From assembly GCA_037783545.1 (NCBI GenBank), contig JBBELK010001253.1, positions 1 to 64,000 on the forward strand: a stretch of 64,000 nucleotides of DNA, written 5' to 3'. Below are positions 22,053 to 31,289 of the stretch, piece by piece. The stretch's first letter is position 1; each line of letters opens with the position of its first letter. Under the pieces are notes generated by a model. The model was not told the DNA's origin, made no database searches, and worked only from the letters and a program-made list of their open reading frames with translations. The stretch comes from Henricia sp. BOLD:AAB3569. Its lineage: Eukaryota > Echinodermata > Asteroidea > Spinulosida > Echinasteridae. Position numbers and translations under genes: made by a program.

Positions 22053-22262
22053 TAGGTGATCGGCCCAATCACCTAATTTTCTGTTCTCTTTTGACCAGTT
22101 GTTGAAAGCACAGTTGATTGCATGAATTCACAATATTCCCCAGGCCTCTGCTATACTATGGCATTTTTGAGTATTTGATCACTATTCAAAATAATGAACA
22201 AGTTGAGTTGGTGGGAGGTCAACATTTATAACTTTCTCATGTCTTATTCAGGACAGCCTTAC

Positions 22263-22386
22263 TTTTGAAGTTGCAGGTGCTTATCCCGCTCCTGACACAG
22301 TGCCGCTCTATTGTTCTTGTCAAGGGTACTTTCCAGGGAATTTTTTAGTAGGGTACATATGTATCACATTTGGTGAGTCGGTTTAC
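22263..22386 (-). CDS. Exon with VNRLTKCD, frameshifted
   Basis: It starts after TTATTTCTAG with VNRLTKCDT, which joins in phase 0 to IPK of the previous exon and rebuilds the family motif IPKVNR(F/L)(S/T)KC. The continuation LLKNSLESTLDKNNRAAL, CQERDKHLQLQ is family-like (an R/K/E-rich helix after the Cys) but lies in another frame: an ACATATGT near 22360 looks like a two-base AT duplication of ACATGT. The donor GTAAGG follows at 22262. No further exon was found below this point. Confidence 0.6.
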
Positions 22387-22890
22387 CTAGAAATAAATTT
22401 TAACATTCGTTTTACTGTTAAATCTCCGGTTTTACCATGAATATTATTTTTGGGATGTATTTTATATGATTGTTAAGTTAGATCATGTACATCAAATTTC
22501 CAGAAAATCTGGACACGCTTCTTTAAGGCATTTTATTGATGTTGCATTATGTACCCGCATTTGAAAAAGTCGCAATACGCAGTTTACTGCATTGTGACGT
22601 GCATACGTACAGCAAAACGCCAATGAAGTACCTTAATTTTTACTCCTAAAATAATAGTATGCAGTACATGTGCCGTGGTCTGCACAAGTTCAATACAGTC
22701 TGCTCTTGGCGGTGAGGTTTTATGCTATAGTTTTTTTCCCTCTTAAGTTACTGGCTGTTGCCTTAAGCAGGTAGGGAAACTCGTCGTTAGGTTACAATTC
22801 AGTTTATCAATAAATGACAATAAGTAACAATTTTCCGAGATAAATTGTAAATAAATTACACTCATGCACACTTTACGTGCATTTACTTAC

Positions 22891-23139
22891 TTTTGGGATA
22901 GCAATATGCGGAAATTCATGTTTCCAGAGTAGAAAAAACATAGACCTCCCACACCCCGTTTCCTCATTCTCTGTCGTGTCTCTTGTCATCAAATTGAAGA
23001 CTTCTTCCTTAGTAAGGCAGGACGGTAGATGTATCCGTTCCGAATCTGGTAATATGTCGCCATGCTTGATGGCATAAGTGTGTAACCACGCCATTGATCA
23101 CATTGTTTTTACGTGAAGTTTTCCCTTCCGGAAACAGTT
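22891..23139 (-). CDS. Exon with IHLPSCLTK, one-base insertion
   Basis: The acceptor GAACCAG leads in phase 1 to ELFPEGKTSRKNNVIN; then one extra G (near 23089) shifts to the frame of AWLHTYAIKHGDILPDSER, IHLPSCLTKEEVFNLM and WKHEFPHIAIPK, ending at donor GTAAGT. Exon length 249 is one more than the 248 that phases 1 and 0 require, which agrees with an inserted base. IHLPSCLTK and the WK.EFPH(I/V).IPK block are the best landmarks of the family. Confidence 0.65.
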
Positions 23140-23575
23140 CTGGTTCGTCAATTTTTTTGCACCACCTTTGTAACCACAAAAATTAAAAGCAAAATAAATA
23201 AATAAATAACATAATTTTTTAAAAAAATTGGGGCTTTTTGCTTAACTGTTGCAAGTTGTTTCACTAAACTCGAAATTATGCAGCCGGGCCAGTATACTCC
23301 ACATGGTGCTGAGAAAGCTTTCGGGTATAATACATAACCTGGTCTCATGGGAATGCCTGTATAAATTAACTGACATTTGTTGTTTAATTTGTTATGTACT
23401 TCATCTCAGGATTTCTAATAGGATTGTCAATTGACAAAACAGGCCAAAAATTTAAAAAAAATAATTAGCCAACAAATCAAAAGCTTTTCCTCTGTGTACA
23501 TGTAGTTATCATACAAGGAAGAATTAATAACATTTCAATGTGATTCTTTTATAAGAACTCTAAAAAAAGAATTAC

Positions 23576-23860
23576 CTGTAGATTTTTGTTTGATTTGGTA
23601 AAATCTTGTTTTGGTGATTCCATACATAATTCTCCATGCGGTAAGGCAAACTGGCCGTGTGCCAATCACGTAACTATAGTGGGAACCTGCATGGTGGGCA
23701 TTAAGGTAGTCAATAATCCACTGACGTTGTTCCATATGGCTACGATGATTGAATGAGTCCCGGGCGTGTTTGGCTGTTGCCATTGTAATATGACTTAGGC
23801 AATCAAGCCTGCAGCATCTCTTCTCTATCATCTTTGTCAGATGCGGAATTGCAGTTCTCC
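23576..23860 (-). CDS. Exon with Cys-rich N-part and VCLTAW motif
   Basis: 285 nt, phase 1-1, acceptor CCCAAAG and donor GTAATT. It encodes CCRLDCLSHIT, a helix HARDSFNHRS, RQWIIDYLNAHH, SYVIGTRPVCLTAWRIMYG and ITKTRFYQIKQ. The order C..CL - R....W(I/L)..Y(L/F) - (Y).(V)(G)(G/T)..VC...(A/F)....GI...R...I is what I recall from the uncharacterised invertebrate family. Function unknown; the Cys residues could bind zinc. Confidence 0.65.
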
Positions 23861-24551
23861 CTTTGGGACAAAAAAAGTGGACTTATTACAAAGTATCATA
23901 CGATAAGAAAACATAATTATCTACCAAATTAACCCACCTCAATCACCCAAATCTACCCTGCACTGTTCTCCTCAAAGCACTCAGAACCGACCTGTAGTTC
24001 TTCCATGTTCAACTCACGTATTTGCCAATACACCCTCAATTGACAGGCATGTACTCATAGCTTGACTCATCCTCTTTCAAATCTTGCATTTGGTAAGGAT
24101 GTCTACTACTTACTTTAATGACTGACCTGACAAAACATTACCAAAGAAGCTGTGAGTAGTCTTAGATAAGATACACAATTTGTTTCCAGTGAGTGCTAGT
24201 GGGTTAAACAGCAATTCTATGTATTTTAGGCCGATAACTCCCAAATTTGTATCAATTTGAAATAATCCATGATTTTCTGAAGATAGCGGGAGCCAAGCTC
24301 AGCGCCCAAGGCACCTACTCAGGTATCAGATCATATACGAGGAGGAGGAATAGAGTGTGCCCAACGCACCTCCACTCTCAATGTTGCATAGATCATAAAC
24401 AATTCATTTAAAAATTAAAGATCATTTGCAACTTCAAAAATTTACAAAAAATTACCCTCATTTTTTTTATCTCCCTCAAAATGTTTCTATCATAGGCCGA
24501 AAAAAACATGTTTATTTATTTATGGTCAAGAAGTATGTGTACAATAATTAC

Positions 24552-24668
24552 CACTGCAAGCTGTTGGTTTTATTTTGCCACAATCTGTATCCATGCTGTC
24601 ATCAATGTCATTGCCACTGTCAACTTCAGTGAGGGAGAGTAGTTCTTCAAGAGGGCTCCAGGCTTTCT
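24552..24668 (-). CDS. 117-nt acidic exon
   Basis: Phase 1-1 between acceptor TATTATAG and donor GTAATT. It encodes KAWSPLEELLSLTEVDSGND, then DDSMDTDCGKIK. The TEVDSGNDIDDSM part resembles the TEVDESSDEA core of the cassette exons, so it may be an older, diverged member. Confidence 0.55.
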
Positions 24669-24865
24669 CTATAATATACATGTAGGTAACAATTAAAGTT
24701 AAAGCAATCAAAAATGCTGTACTTTCTGGTCATGAAATGCTTTTAAACGAGATGCTAGATAAATGGCTTTTTTTTATTGGTTGGTTGGTTCATGTGAAGT
24801 GTTCACAGGAAATAATTTATACAACTTTAAAACAGTGCCGGTTAAACAATTATGGCAATAGTTAC

Positions 24866-24967
24866 CTCTCATGTCATCGGTGTTATTTGTAATCAGCATA
24901 CTGTTCGCTTCATCGCTGCTCCCGTCAACCAGAGTCATGCAAGTTGGCGTCTCCATTGTAAATTTAT
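24866..24967 (-). CDS. Acidic cassette exon H
   Basis: 102 nt, phase 1-1 (acceptor TTTAAAG, donor GTAACT). METPTCMTLVDGSSDEANSM aligns with the DPPCMTEVDESSDEADKS consensus, but is the most diverged of the eight. Confidence 0.6.
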
Positions 24968-25370
24968 CTTTAAAAAAAAATAAAATAAAAGGATCCTCAG
25001 ATTAGAAAACAAAATACACCATTGGTGCCTCATGTTTCGTAAACACACTTTTGTGTCTGCACCTCATTGTAAAGATCAATACTAAACCAAGATGTATTAC
25101 AAAAATAGTTATAAAAACCAATATGGGCGATTTCACACAAAGTGTCACTTAATCGCATTAAAGTGAACTAATAACTTGAATACCTTGTTTAAATTGGTTG
25201 AATTTTAATTCTAATAATTGTCATTAACAGAGATCTATATTTTAGAAAGTGATACATCAATGGCAAAATGGTGTACATGGTTCTATGGTAACCTGGTTCT
25301 ATGGTAACAGGTTCTATGGTAACTGCTTATATGGGTTTGTGTCGAAATGTGTCTCCATCAGTGTTCTTAC

Positions 25371-25472
25371 ATTTCACAACTTGAGTGACATCTGTATTCA
25401 GAGATTTATCGGCTTCATCACTGCTTTCGTCAACTTCCGTCATGCACGGCGGGTCCTTGGTTGTGAACACAC
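25371..25472 (-). CDS. Acidic cassette exon G
   Basis: 102 nt, phase 1-1 (acceptor TTGAAACAG, donor GTAAGA). VFTTKDPPCMTEVDESSDEA is close to the consensus. It lies on the other side of the 9-kb transposon-bearing intron from exons A to F. Confidence 0.65.
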
Positions 25473-25689
25473 CTGTTTCAAATTATTAAAAGGGCAAATT
25501 ATTAAAATTTCATGAAAAAAAATGAAACACAAATGTATGTAATATGTTAAATAACTATTTTTCCCGTATTAGGACGACTGTTTTGGGTAGAGTGCTCACA
25601 GAGACCACTAAAACCACAAAATTGTCGGAAAGAAACTCATGAATTGACACCCATTTTCTCGACTTAATTCTGGGAAAAAATTTTTGCGA

Positions 25690-25775
25690 CCTAGACGAAA
25701 ATGGTTTGTGACCTAATAAAAATGGTTAAGAACCTAATAAAAATGGTTTTTGACCTAATAAAGATGGTTTTTGAA
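25690..25775 (+). repeat. Tandem GACCTAATAAAAATGGTTTTT units
   Basis: About four units of 20-21 bp (GACCTAATAAAAATGGTTTT and variants) in an intron of the minus-strand gene. Confidence 0.75.
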
Positions 25776-25918
25776 GCACTTGGCGTTAGGCGACCGGCTA
25801 TCTGTCGCCCTAATGCGGTCGGTCGTCCTAATACGCCTTTTTTACCCATAACCGGTCGACCTAAACGCGAAAAAGCAAGTTGTTGATTACAATAAGTATG
25901 GTTAGTGTGTATCCTTAC

Positions 25919-26032
25919 ATTTAACTGCTTTAAGGGAGATGCCACTTTCCTCAGTGAACCGAACTCGTTTTGGCTTCGTGTCGACCCTTTCTGCCGATTC
26001 GAATGAACGCTTCTCTTTCAGAGTACTTTGTC
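25919..26032 (-). CDS. KRVRF exon, copy 2
   Basis: 114 nt, phase 1-1, acceptor TTTAAAG and donor GTAAGG. It encodes STLKEKRSFESAERVDTKPK, then RVRFTEESGISL. It is a duplicate of 36023-36136. KRVRF fits the RVxF consensus by which proteins dock to protein phosphatase 1; this is a short motif and could be chance. Confidence 0.6.
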
Positions 26033-26119
26033 CTTTAAACAAAATTGATGGTTATTCGTACCAATATGAATTAAAAATACAGTGCAAACAATTTTTTTTT
26101 TTAGGCAATACGTCCAGGT

Positions 26120-26235
26120 AACATTCCCACATGGGGCCCATATTGGGGGCCCCATATGGGTCCCGTATGGGCTGCACCCAACGCCCAACCATTGTTCTCC
26201 TGCCCAGATCATTCCCACATGGGTCCCATAGACCT
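26120..26235. repeat. Short ACATGGGTCCCATA repeats
   Basis: CCCACATGGGGCCCATAT, GGGCCCCATATGGGTCCCGT and CCCACATGGGTCCCATAG are variants of one short palindromic word set. Confidence 0.6.
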
Positions 26236-26395
26236 TATCGCAAATAGCGGCCGCAAAGGTTCATGGGATAGATTTCGGGTCAGCGCGCCAAAAAATAGCA
26301 GCGCCACCGCACGGCACTTTTTCACCACACAAAACTGAAAGTGAAACTGAAAGACGTGAACGGACCTCAAACTGTAATTTTTTTATATCTTTACA

Positions 26396-26457
26396 ATGGG
26401 AGGTGGGGATCATTACGCTGTTTTTGGTTGTAATAATCATCGCAGATTTCCAAAGAG
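26396..26457 (+). CDS. THAP-DDE transposase gene, exon 1 (start of THAP domain)
   Basis: ATG at 26396 begins MGGGDHYAVFGCNNHRRFPK and ends at a perfect donor AG|GTATGT (26458). Spliced to the acceptor at 33136 it gives RFPKRYVIKDHVKVLRFHSC without a frame change, a normal THAP order. THAP domains bind DNA through a C2CH zinc site of the form C-x(2-4)-C-x(35-53)-C-x2-H; here the second Cys (GCNNH) is present, but the first Cys position is Tyr-7 (TAC, one transition from TGC). If the reading is right this zinc site is damaged. The intron it opens is 6.7 kb because the Polinton-like fossil lies in it. Confidence 0.7.
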
Positions 26458-26607
26458 GTATGTGGAAGGTTGTAGAGACATAAAAAGAGTAAAATTTGTG
26501 TTGAATTGTGCAGATAAAAAGGCCAAAATTTGTGTCAGTCGATGTCTTGTTCTTCACCGTCCGCTGACCGTGTGTGTGTCAATTTTGTAATGCATGTCAT
26601 TCACGGT

Positions 26608-26672
26608 TTCGAGTCAACTCGGTCCCAAGTCAACTCGGTCTCGGTCAACTCGGTCCCAGGTCAACTCGGTCC
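26608..26672 (+). repeat. AGTCAACTCGGTCC short repeats
   Basis: Four units of about 17 bp (CAAGTCAACTCGGTC and variants) in the intron of the THAP-DDE gene; the word resembles the CAACTCGACCGT repeats elsewhere. Confidence 0.7.
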
Positions 26673-26773
26673 TAACATGCAACCTTGTGTACAAAATGGT
26701 GTGAAAACAGGCTGGAAAGTTGCCAAGTATTTTCTTTAAAAAAGAAAAAAAAATTGGTATAAATAAATAGTAC

Positions 26774-26935
26774 AGTAGTATAGAAAACGGGGTATTTGGC
26801 ACAAACTCGAAAATATCGTCGAGTTTGTGTCAAATGCCCCATTTTCTTTTTGATTTTTTTTTTCATTTTGTCATTTAAAGTGCCAAGAAAAATGATAATT
26901 TTAATAAGATTATCTTTTCTATATATAAAATGATT
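26774..26935 (+). repeat. Left terminal inverted repeat of the Polinton-like fossil
   Basis: The outer part (26782-26848) is itself a palindrome: GGGGTATTTGGCACAAACTC, a short centre, then GAGTTTGTGTCAAATGCCCC. It matches the inverse of the right end nearly base for base through GCCAAGAAAAATGA, then more loosely through AAGATTATCTTTT. Confidence 0.85.
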
Positions 26936-27127
26936 TACGAACCAAAAACAAAATGCTGCGTCAGGTGTCATCAAACTAAAGACATAAATCAATTTAAAAT
27001 TAAGAAAATCGGTTTGAGAGTTAAAAATTTTTACGAGTGTCTAAAAATAATGGCGGCGCAGAGAGCCAAGTATAGCAGTCAATCTTTCAAAATTGGTGCA
27101 CTGGGGATTACGCGTAAATCTTCATAA
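26930..27127 (+). CDS. Small zinc-finger ORF of the Polinton-like fossil
   Basis: A 65-codon ORF that starts just inside the left repeat. It begins MIYEPKTKCCVRCHQTKDIN and carries a C-x2-C pair followed by a K.(I/F)..F spacing seen in small zinc-ribbon proteins of large DNA viruses; a later EC pair is less clear. It is the only ORF on the plus strand of the element and converges on the membrane-protein ORF, with a stem-loop between the two stops. Function unknown. Confidence 0.45.
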   Translation: MIYEPKTKCCVRCHQTKDINQFKIKKIGLRVKNFYECLKIMAAQRAKYSSQSFKIGALGITRKSS

Positions 27128-27156
27128 GCGGGTGGACCTTCGTCGGTCCACCCGCT
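27127..27156. terminator. 12-bp stem-loop between convergent ORFs
   Basis: AGCGGGTGGACC and GGTCCACCCGCT pair perfectly around the loop TTCGTC, and a T-run follows on the plus strand (and an A-run read the other way). It begins at the stop codon of the zinc-finger ORF and ends 11 bp from the stop of the minus-strand ORF. Such hairpins at the ends of convergent genes are known as 3'-end signals in some giant viruses; the role here is inferred from position. Confidence 0.6.
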
Positions 27157-27167
27157 CTTTTTTACGT

Positions 27168-27848
27168 CTATTGTAAATTTGAATTCAAAAGTTTTCCTAT
27201 AAGATCCTTTTTTTCTTTAGCTAATCTTTCCGCGACTCGTTTTTCGACCTCGGTCTCGTCAACGCTTTTATTTTCTTTGGATCTATATTTCTTCTTTAGC
27301 GAGTCTGACATTTCATAAAATTTGGTCAGTTCGTTATTAATCAGAGTAAATTCTTCGTGACTAATTTTACCGTCGTTTATGGCGTGGCTGATTAAATCTT
27401 CTATAGTGTTTAGTTTAGACATTGCGAGCACTCTTATTTCGTCGTGCTTTTTAGACTTTGACTTTACTTTACGGCTAAAGTACTTTAGCCCGAGAGCGCA
27501 CGCTACGGTGCCGAGAGCGATACCTTCAAATATAAATCCTAAAGGCGCCGAAATGACACCGGCGATCGCCGCTATACCAACCGCTCCGCTAACGGCGGAA
27601 GTGGCTTCGGCAAATGTTTCGCCCCACGTCAATACCGCGTTCACCTTTTTATACTTGTTATAAAGCCCCGCCCGTTTATCTCTCTCTCTAACAATCTCTT
27701 TCTTTACCCCGTCGATTTTTGATAGTCTGTATGCGGTATTGTCTACAATTACCTCGTCGTCAATCCGTAAAGCCGGTAATACCGCAGATTCTACCCGCAG
27801 ATCTGGATAAATTTTTCGCTCTCTGGGTTCAGTCAATCTCGCTTCCAT
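27168..27848 (-). CDS. Membrane-protein ORF of the Polinton-like fossil, unknown function
   Basis: A 226-codon ORF. Residues about 75-120 are strongly hydrophobic and glycine/alanine-rich (SAVSGAVGIAAIAGVISAPL and onward), enough for one or two membrane passes, followed by a basic stretch KVKSKSKKHDE and a charged, helical C-terminal half with SHAINDGKISHEEFTLINNE, which looks like a small EF-hand-like or helical bundle region but has no clear ligand set. I do not recognise a named family. It sits first in a row of minus-strand ORFs beside capsid-like ORFs, which suggests a structural or membrane role. Confidence 0.5.
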   Translation of the reverse strand: MEARLTEPRERKIYPDLRVESAVLPALRIDDEVIVDNTAYRLSKIDGVKKEIVRERDKRAGLYNKYKKVNAVLTWGETFAEATSAVSGAVGIAAIAGVISAPLGFIFEGIALGTVACALGLKYFSRKVKSKSKKHDEIRVLAMSKLNTIEDLISHAINDGKISHEEFTLINNELTKFYEMSDSLKKKYRSKENKSVDETEVEKRVAERLAKEKKDLIGKLLNSNLQ

Positions 27849-27871
27849 TTTTAATTTAACTAACTTTATTA

Positions 27872-28618
27872 TTAAATAATTTCAATATTTAAAATCAGTC
27901 TCAAGTGTTCGTCTACAATCAGGCATTCGTTACAATCTTTTACCTGAAATTTAAACTCGTTAATTATACCGTTATTTAAATTAACGCCGGGTTTTGTCGT
28001 ATATTCTTTATCCGCTACTTGGTTATAATAATTGCGATCGACGTCGCTCAGAGGTAAGCTACCCAAAATCGTGCTCGGATTTCCGTTGAAAAAGTTTTTG
28101 TTCATAGAAATTTGTTCGCAATAAATCATTATTGCCCCTACGGTATCTCTTATCGGGTAGCTGATGTGCTGGCCGTAAGATATCCAGCCTCTAGACAGTC
28201 CTAATATCTCGCCAATTTTATTTAATCTAATAGCGCGTTTTGGACTTACGGAGGTATATAATGTATGACCGCTTGGATACCACGAAAACTGTAACCCCGC
28301 TATTTCTAGGTAATTAAATTCTCTAATTATTTCACTAACGTCGTATATGCCGGGGTCCATGTGGTGATTCATAATATTAGATCTCCTAGAATTGCTTCCT
28401 ACGTCGGCCCATTGGACGTTAGTTCTCTCTCTGATATTAAAAAATCTCAGGGGCATGCTAGCGCTCAACAACTTTATCTTTTTGATACCGTCAGAGTTGT
28501 CTATGGGACTATGCAACTGAAACGTTACGTCTGATTTTTTTATTACAAAGGTGTGATTCATTTTATCACTAGTAATTACTATTTTAATTATCCAACTTTT
28601 TATTGTACATCGACGCAT
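27872..28618 (-). CDS. Capsid-like ORF 1 of the Polinton-like fossil
   Basis: About 230 codons from MNHTFVIKKSDVTFQLHSPI. Shared landmarks with its two neighbours: TFQL..PIDNS near the start, IKLL..S, a Y.(V)..(L/I)I..FN segment, YC.QI....NF.NG..S.(L)LG..P, and a C-terminal G(I/V)I.E..F..KDC........L.L...(I/V). The beta-strand-rich pattern and the closing F.(I/L/V)(K/R)D..G......(L).L element recall single-jelly-roll penton-type virion proteins, but this is an impression, not a demonstrated match. Confidence 0.45.
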   Translation of the reverse strand: MRRCTIKSWIIKIVITSDKMNHTFVIKKSDVTFQLHSPIDNSDGIKKIKLLSASMPLRFFNIRERTNVQWADVGSNSRRSNIMNHHMDPGIYDVSEIIREFNYLEIAGLQFSWYPSGHTLYTSVSPKRAIRLNKIGEILGLSRGWISYGQHISYPIRDTVGAIMIYCEQISMNKNFFNGNPSTILGSLPLSDVDRNYYNQVADKEYTTKPGVNLNNGIINEFKFQVKDCNECLIVDEHLRLILNIEII

Positions 28619-29329
28619 AAGACCAAGTCTATTTTATCGGTCGACATCTCGCAACCTCTACAATCTTTTATCTCAAACTCAATCTCGTTAATTACTCCAT
28701 TTATCAGAGGAATTCCATCATTTTCTGTGTAATTATTGGCGACGGCTTGACCGTAATCGTGCGTGTGTAAAAAAGTTGCCGGTACCACTCCCAACAGAGT
28801 ACTATTTTCTCCATTAAAAAAGTTGTTTTGCGTATTAATTTGTTTACAATAAACATTTACGGCGCCGGGGCTTTCGCCGATTGATGGTTTTACGATTATG
28901 GACCTCGTACTGTCGGTCGAAAATAAAACGGTTTCATCCGTTAATCCAACTATTTTAGCAATTTTAGTGAAATTTATAAAACGCAAACGCTCTATCTGTA
29001 TTTTCAGATAACTGTCATCTAATATATCAAACTTTAACCACCCAAAATTGTAAGAGTTAAAAAAAATCAACAAAACTGTGAATGGTATAATATCTAGGAG
29101 GCATTAAAATTGGTCTTATACTAGTGGAAATATGTTTTTGTCCATCGCTACCGGGGGCCCAAGTCCCCCAATCGATCGTCGTGTATTTTTTAATATTAAA
29201 AAATATCCTAACGCGCACGCTGGCACTCAATAGCTTAATGTTTTTACATCTGATGGCGCAACTATTATCGATCGGCGAGCTTAGTTGGAAAGTTTGATTT
29301 CTACTCCTGATGAGAAAAGTGTGTTTCAT
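28615..29329 (-). pseudogene. Capsid-like ORF 2 of the Polinton-like fossil
   Basis: Second member of the capsid-like trio, starting MKHTFLIRSRNQTFQLSSPI and ending with IEFEIKDCRGCEM...LVLCVDVQ. It carries the same landmarks in the same order as its neighbours. Its C-terminal half is closer to ORF 3 than to ORF 1 (both have YC.QINTQ.NF.NG). It is not a whole reading frame. Confidence 0.45.
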
Positions 29330-29350
29330 TTTATTAACGTGTATACGTTT

Positions 29351-30163
29351 TTAATCGCTAATATCGACGCATAATATTAATTTTATATCATCGATCGTGA
29401 GTTCTTCGCCTCTATAATCTTTTAATTCAAAAGTCAACTCGTCGATTACGCCGTTTTTCAAAGGAATCCCGATATTGTTCGTAAAGCTTTTTGTGATTTC
29501 TCTAGAATAATCTTGTCTGTACGATAAAGGCGTTGGTATAAAGCCTAACAAATTGCTAAAACTGCCGTTATGAAAGTTTTTTTGGGTATTAATCTGATTA
29601 CAATAAATGTTAATGGCATTGGGATTTTTACCAATTAGTGGAGTTATAGTCTTGATCCATTTATGGTTGAGGGGGCCAATAAGTATAGGCTGCCCAGTAT
29701 CAAAATCGTTAACCACCAATCCAGTACTAACTTGTTCTCTCCCGCGTTCATGTTGGCCTAAAATCAATCCAGGCTCAAGTAAATGACTTACTTGCTGAAA
29801 AACCATAACGTGGCCGGCTTCCGCTTCTATTTTTAAATCACCATTTTTTAAAATACTGAAACTTATCCATTCTAGAGTGTAAGAGTTAAACACGTCAATT
29901 AAACTTTGTAAGGAATAATAACCAGGTTTAAATATTATATCACCCAGGTCGTTTTCTTCTCCAACCCATCTAACAACTAATTGTCTATCAATGTGATAAA
30001 ACATTGTATACGACATGCTAACGTCCAAAAGCCTAATTTGTTTACGTGAGCAACCAAAACTATTGTCAATCGGCGGGTTTAATTGGAAGGTGTGATTTTT
30101 AGTCTCGACAAGAAAAGTGCACTCTAAAAACATCCGGGTCAAATTTGATCCGGAATGGGTCAA
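29351..30163 (-). CDS. Capsid-like ORF 3 of the Polinton-like fossil
   Basis: Third member, up to about 260 codons, with TFQLNPPIDNSFG, PGYYSLQSLIDVFNSY, NIYCNQINTQKNFHNGSFSN, LLGFIPTP and LTFELKDYRGEELT. It has a longer central part than ORF 1. Its 5' end abuts the minisatellite that begins near 30120, so the true start is uncertain. Confidence 0.45.
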   Translation of the reverse strand: MTHSGSNLTRMFLECTFLVETKNHTFQLNPPIDNSFGCSRKQIRLLDVSMSYTMFYHIDRQLVVRWVGEENDLGDIIFKPGYYSLQSLIDVFNSYTLEWISFSILKNGDLKIEAEAGHVMVFQQVSHLLEPGLILGQHERGREQVSTGLVVNDFDTGQPILIGPLNHKWIKTITPLIGKNPNAINIYCNQINTQKNFHNGSFSNLLGFIPTPLSYRQDYSREITKSFTNNIGIPLKNGVIDELTFELKDYRGEELTIDDIKLILCVDISD

Positions 30164-30612
30164 ATTTGACCCGGAATCCGGGTTTTAATGGACACGACCA
30201 CTTCCGGGTCAGAATGACCCGGAATGTTGGGTCGGGCCATTTTGACCCGGAATGTTGGGTCAAAACTGTTTGACCCGGAATTCCGGGTTCGATTTGACAC
30301 GACCCCTTCCGGGTCAAAATGACCCGGAATGTTGGGTCAAGCTTTTTGACCCAAAATGTTGGGTCAAACCTGTTTGACCCGGAATTCCGGGTTCGATTTG
30401 ACACGACCACCTCCGGGTCAAAATGACCCGGAATGTTGGGTCAAGCTTTTCGACCCGGAATGTTGGGTCAAACCTCTTTGACCCGGAATTCCAAGTTCTA
30501 TTTGACACGACCATTCCCAGGTCAGAATGACCCGGAATGTTGGGTTAGGTCTTTTTGACCTGCCATTCCAGGTCATTCAGGAATGTTGGGTAAAACCTTT
30601 CTGACCCGGAAA
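30120..30612. repeat. GACCCGGAATGTTGGGTCA minisatellite, period about 105 bp
   Basis: Four to five higher-order units of 104-106 bp (unit starts ACACGACC at about 30192, 30296, 30402, 30506), each made of shorter TTTGACCCGGAATGTTGGGT words and their inverses (TTCCGGGTCA). It lies at the 5' side of capsid-like ORF 3, inside the fossil. Confidence 0.85.
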
Positions 30613-31289
30613 ATGGTCAGAAAATAAGCATGTGTTCCACAGCTAATGATGGTGCAACTAGGCTGCACAGGATACTTGTCATTGCTTGTCAATGCTGGTA
30701 CAATGCTGGTCTTGTTGAGCCAAGAACACATGCTTACCTTCATACTGGGTAGGTCTGGGACACAGGACTACCTGACAAAAAAAATAAAGATTATCAGTAC
30801 ATTTAGCAGGCAAACAGTTATATGCATTTATTCAGCAAACAGATTGAACTATATTTCACCTAAAATGCGTTTTGAAAAATGGCATTTTATACACTCATTT
30901 CAAGGAAAACTTATTTGTTAATGAAAAAGCAAGAAACAACAAATATTAAAACCACAAATTAAAGGAGCGTGACAATTTTTCCAGAAAAAATATAACAATC
31001 ATATAAAATATCTTCCAAAAAATACAATCCACGAAGAAAACGGTCAATTTGCAATCTCCAATTTGGATGTCCGCCGACATCCCTGGAAATATATGGATTG
31101 AGTGTGCGAAATTTCAGAATGGTAATGAGAAAAATTTGACACATGATATGGTATCAAAATCTCAACCTTTAAATTGGGATACTTTGAATAAACTGAATGT
31201 AAATAATTAGGAATTAAAAGTGGGTTTGGCCAGTCTTAAACATACGTTTAAAACCGGCTAGGGCCCGCCTGGACGCTGATAATGCCTGA
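30613..31289. other. Unassigned interior of the Polinton-like fossil
   Basis: No recognised gene. At 31217-31283 the words GTGGGTTTGGCCAGTCTTA, TTTAAAACCGGCT and TGGACGCTGA repeat those at 5750-5815, so a dispersed repeat lies at the edge of the polymerase fragment. Confidence 0.5.

Noticed and set aside
27127-27156. Bacterial rho-independent terminator
   Set aside because: The shape fits, but the setting is a eukaryotic mobile element with spliced genes on both sides; I kept it only as a 3'-end hairpin candidate.
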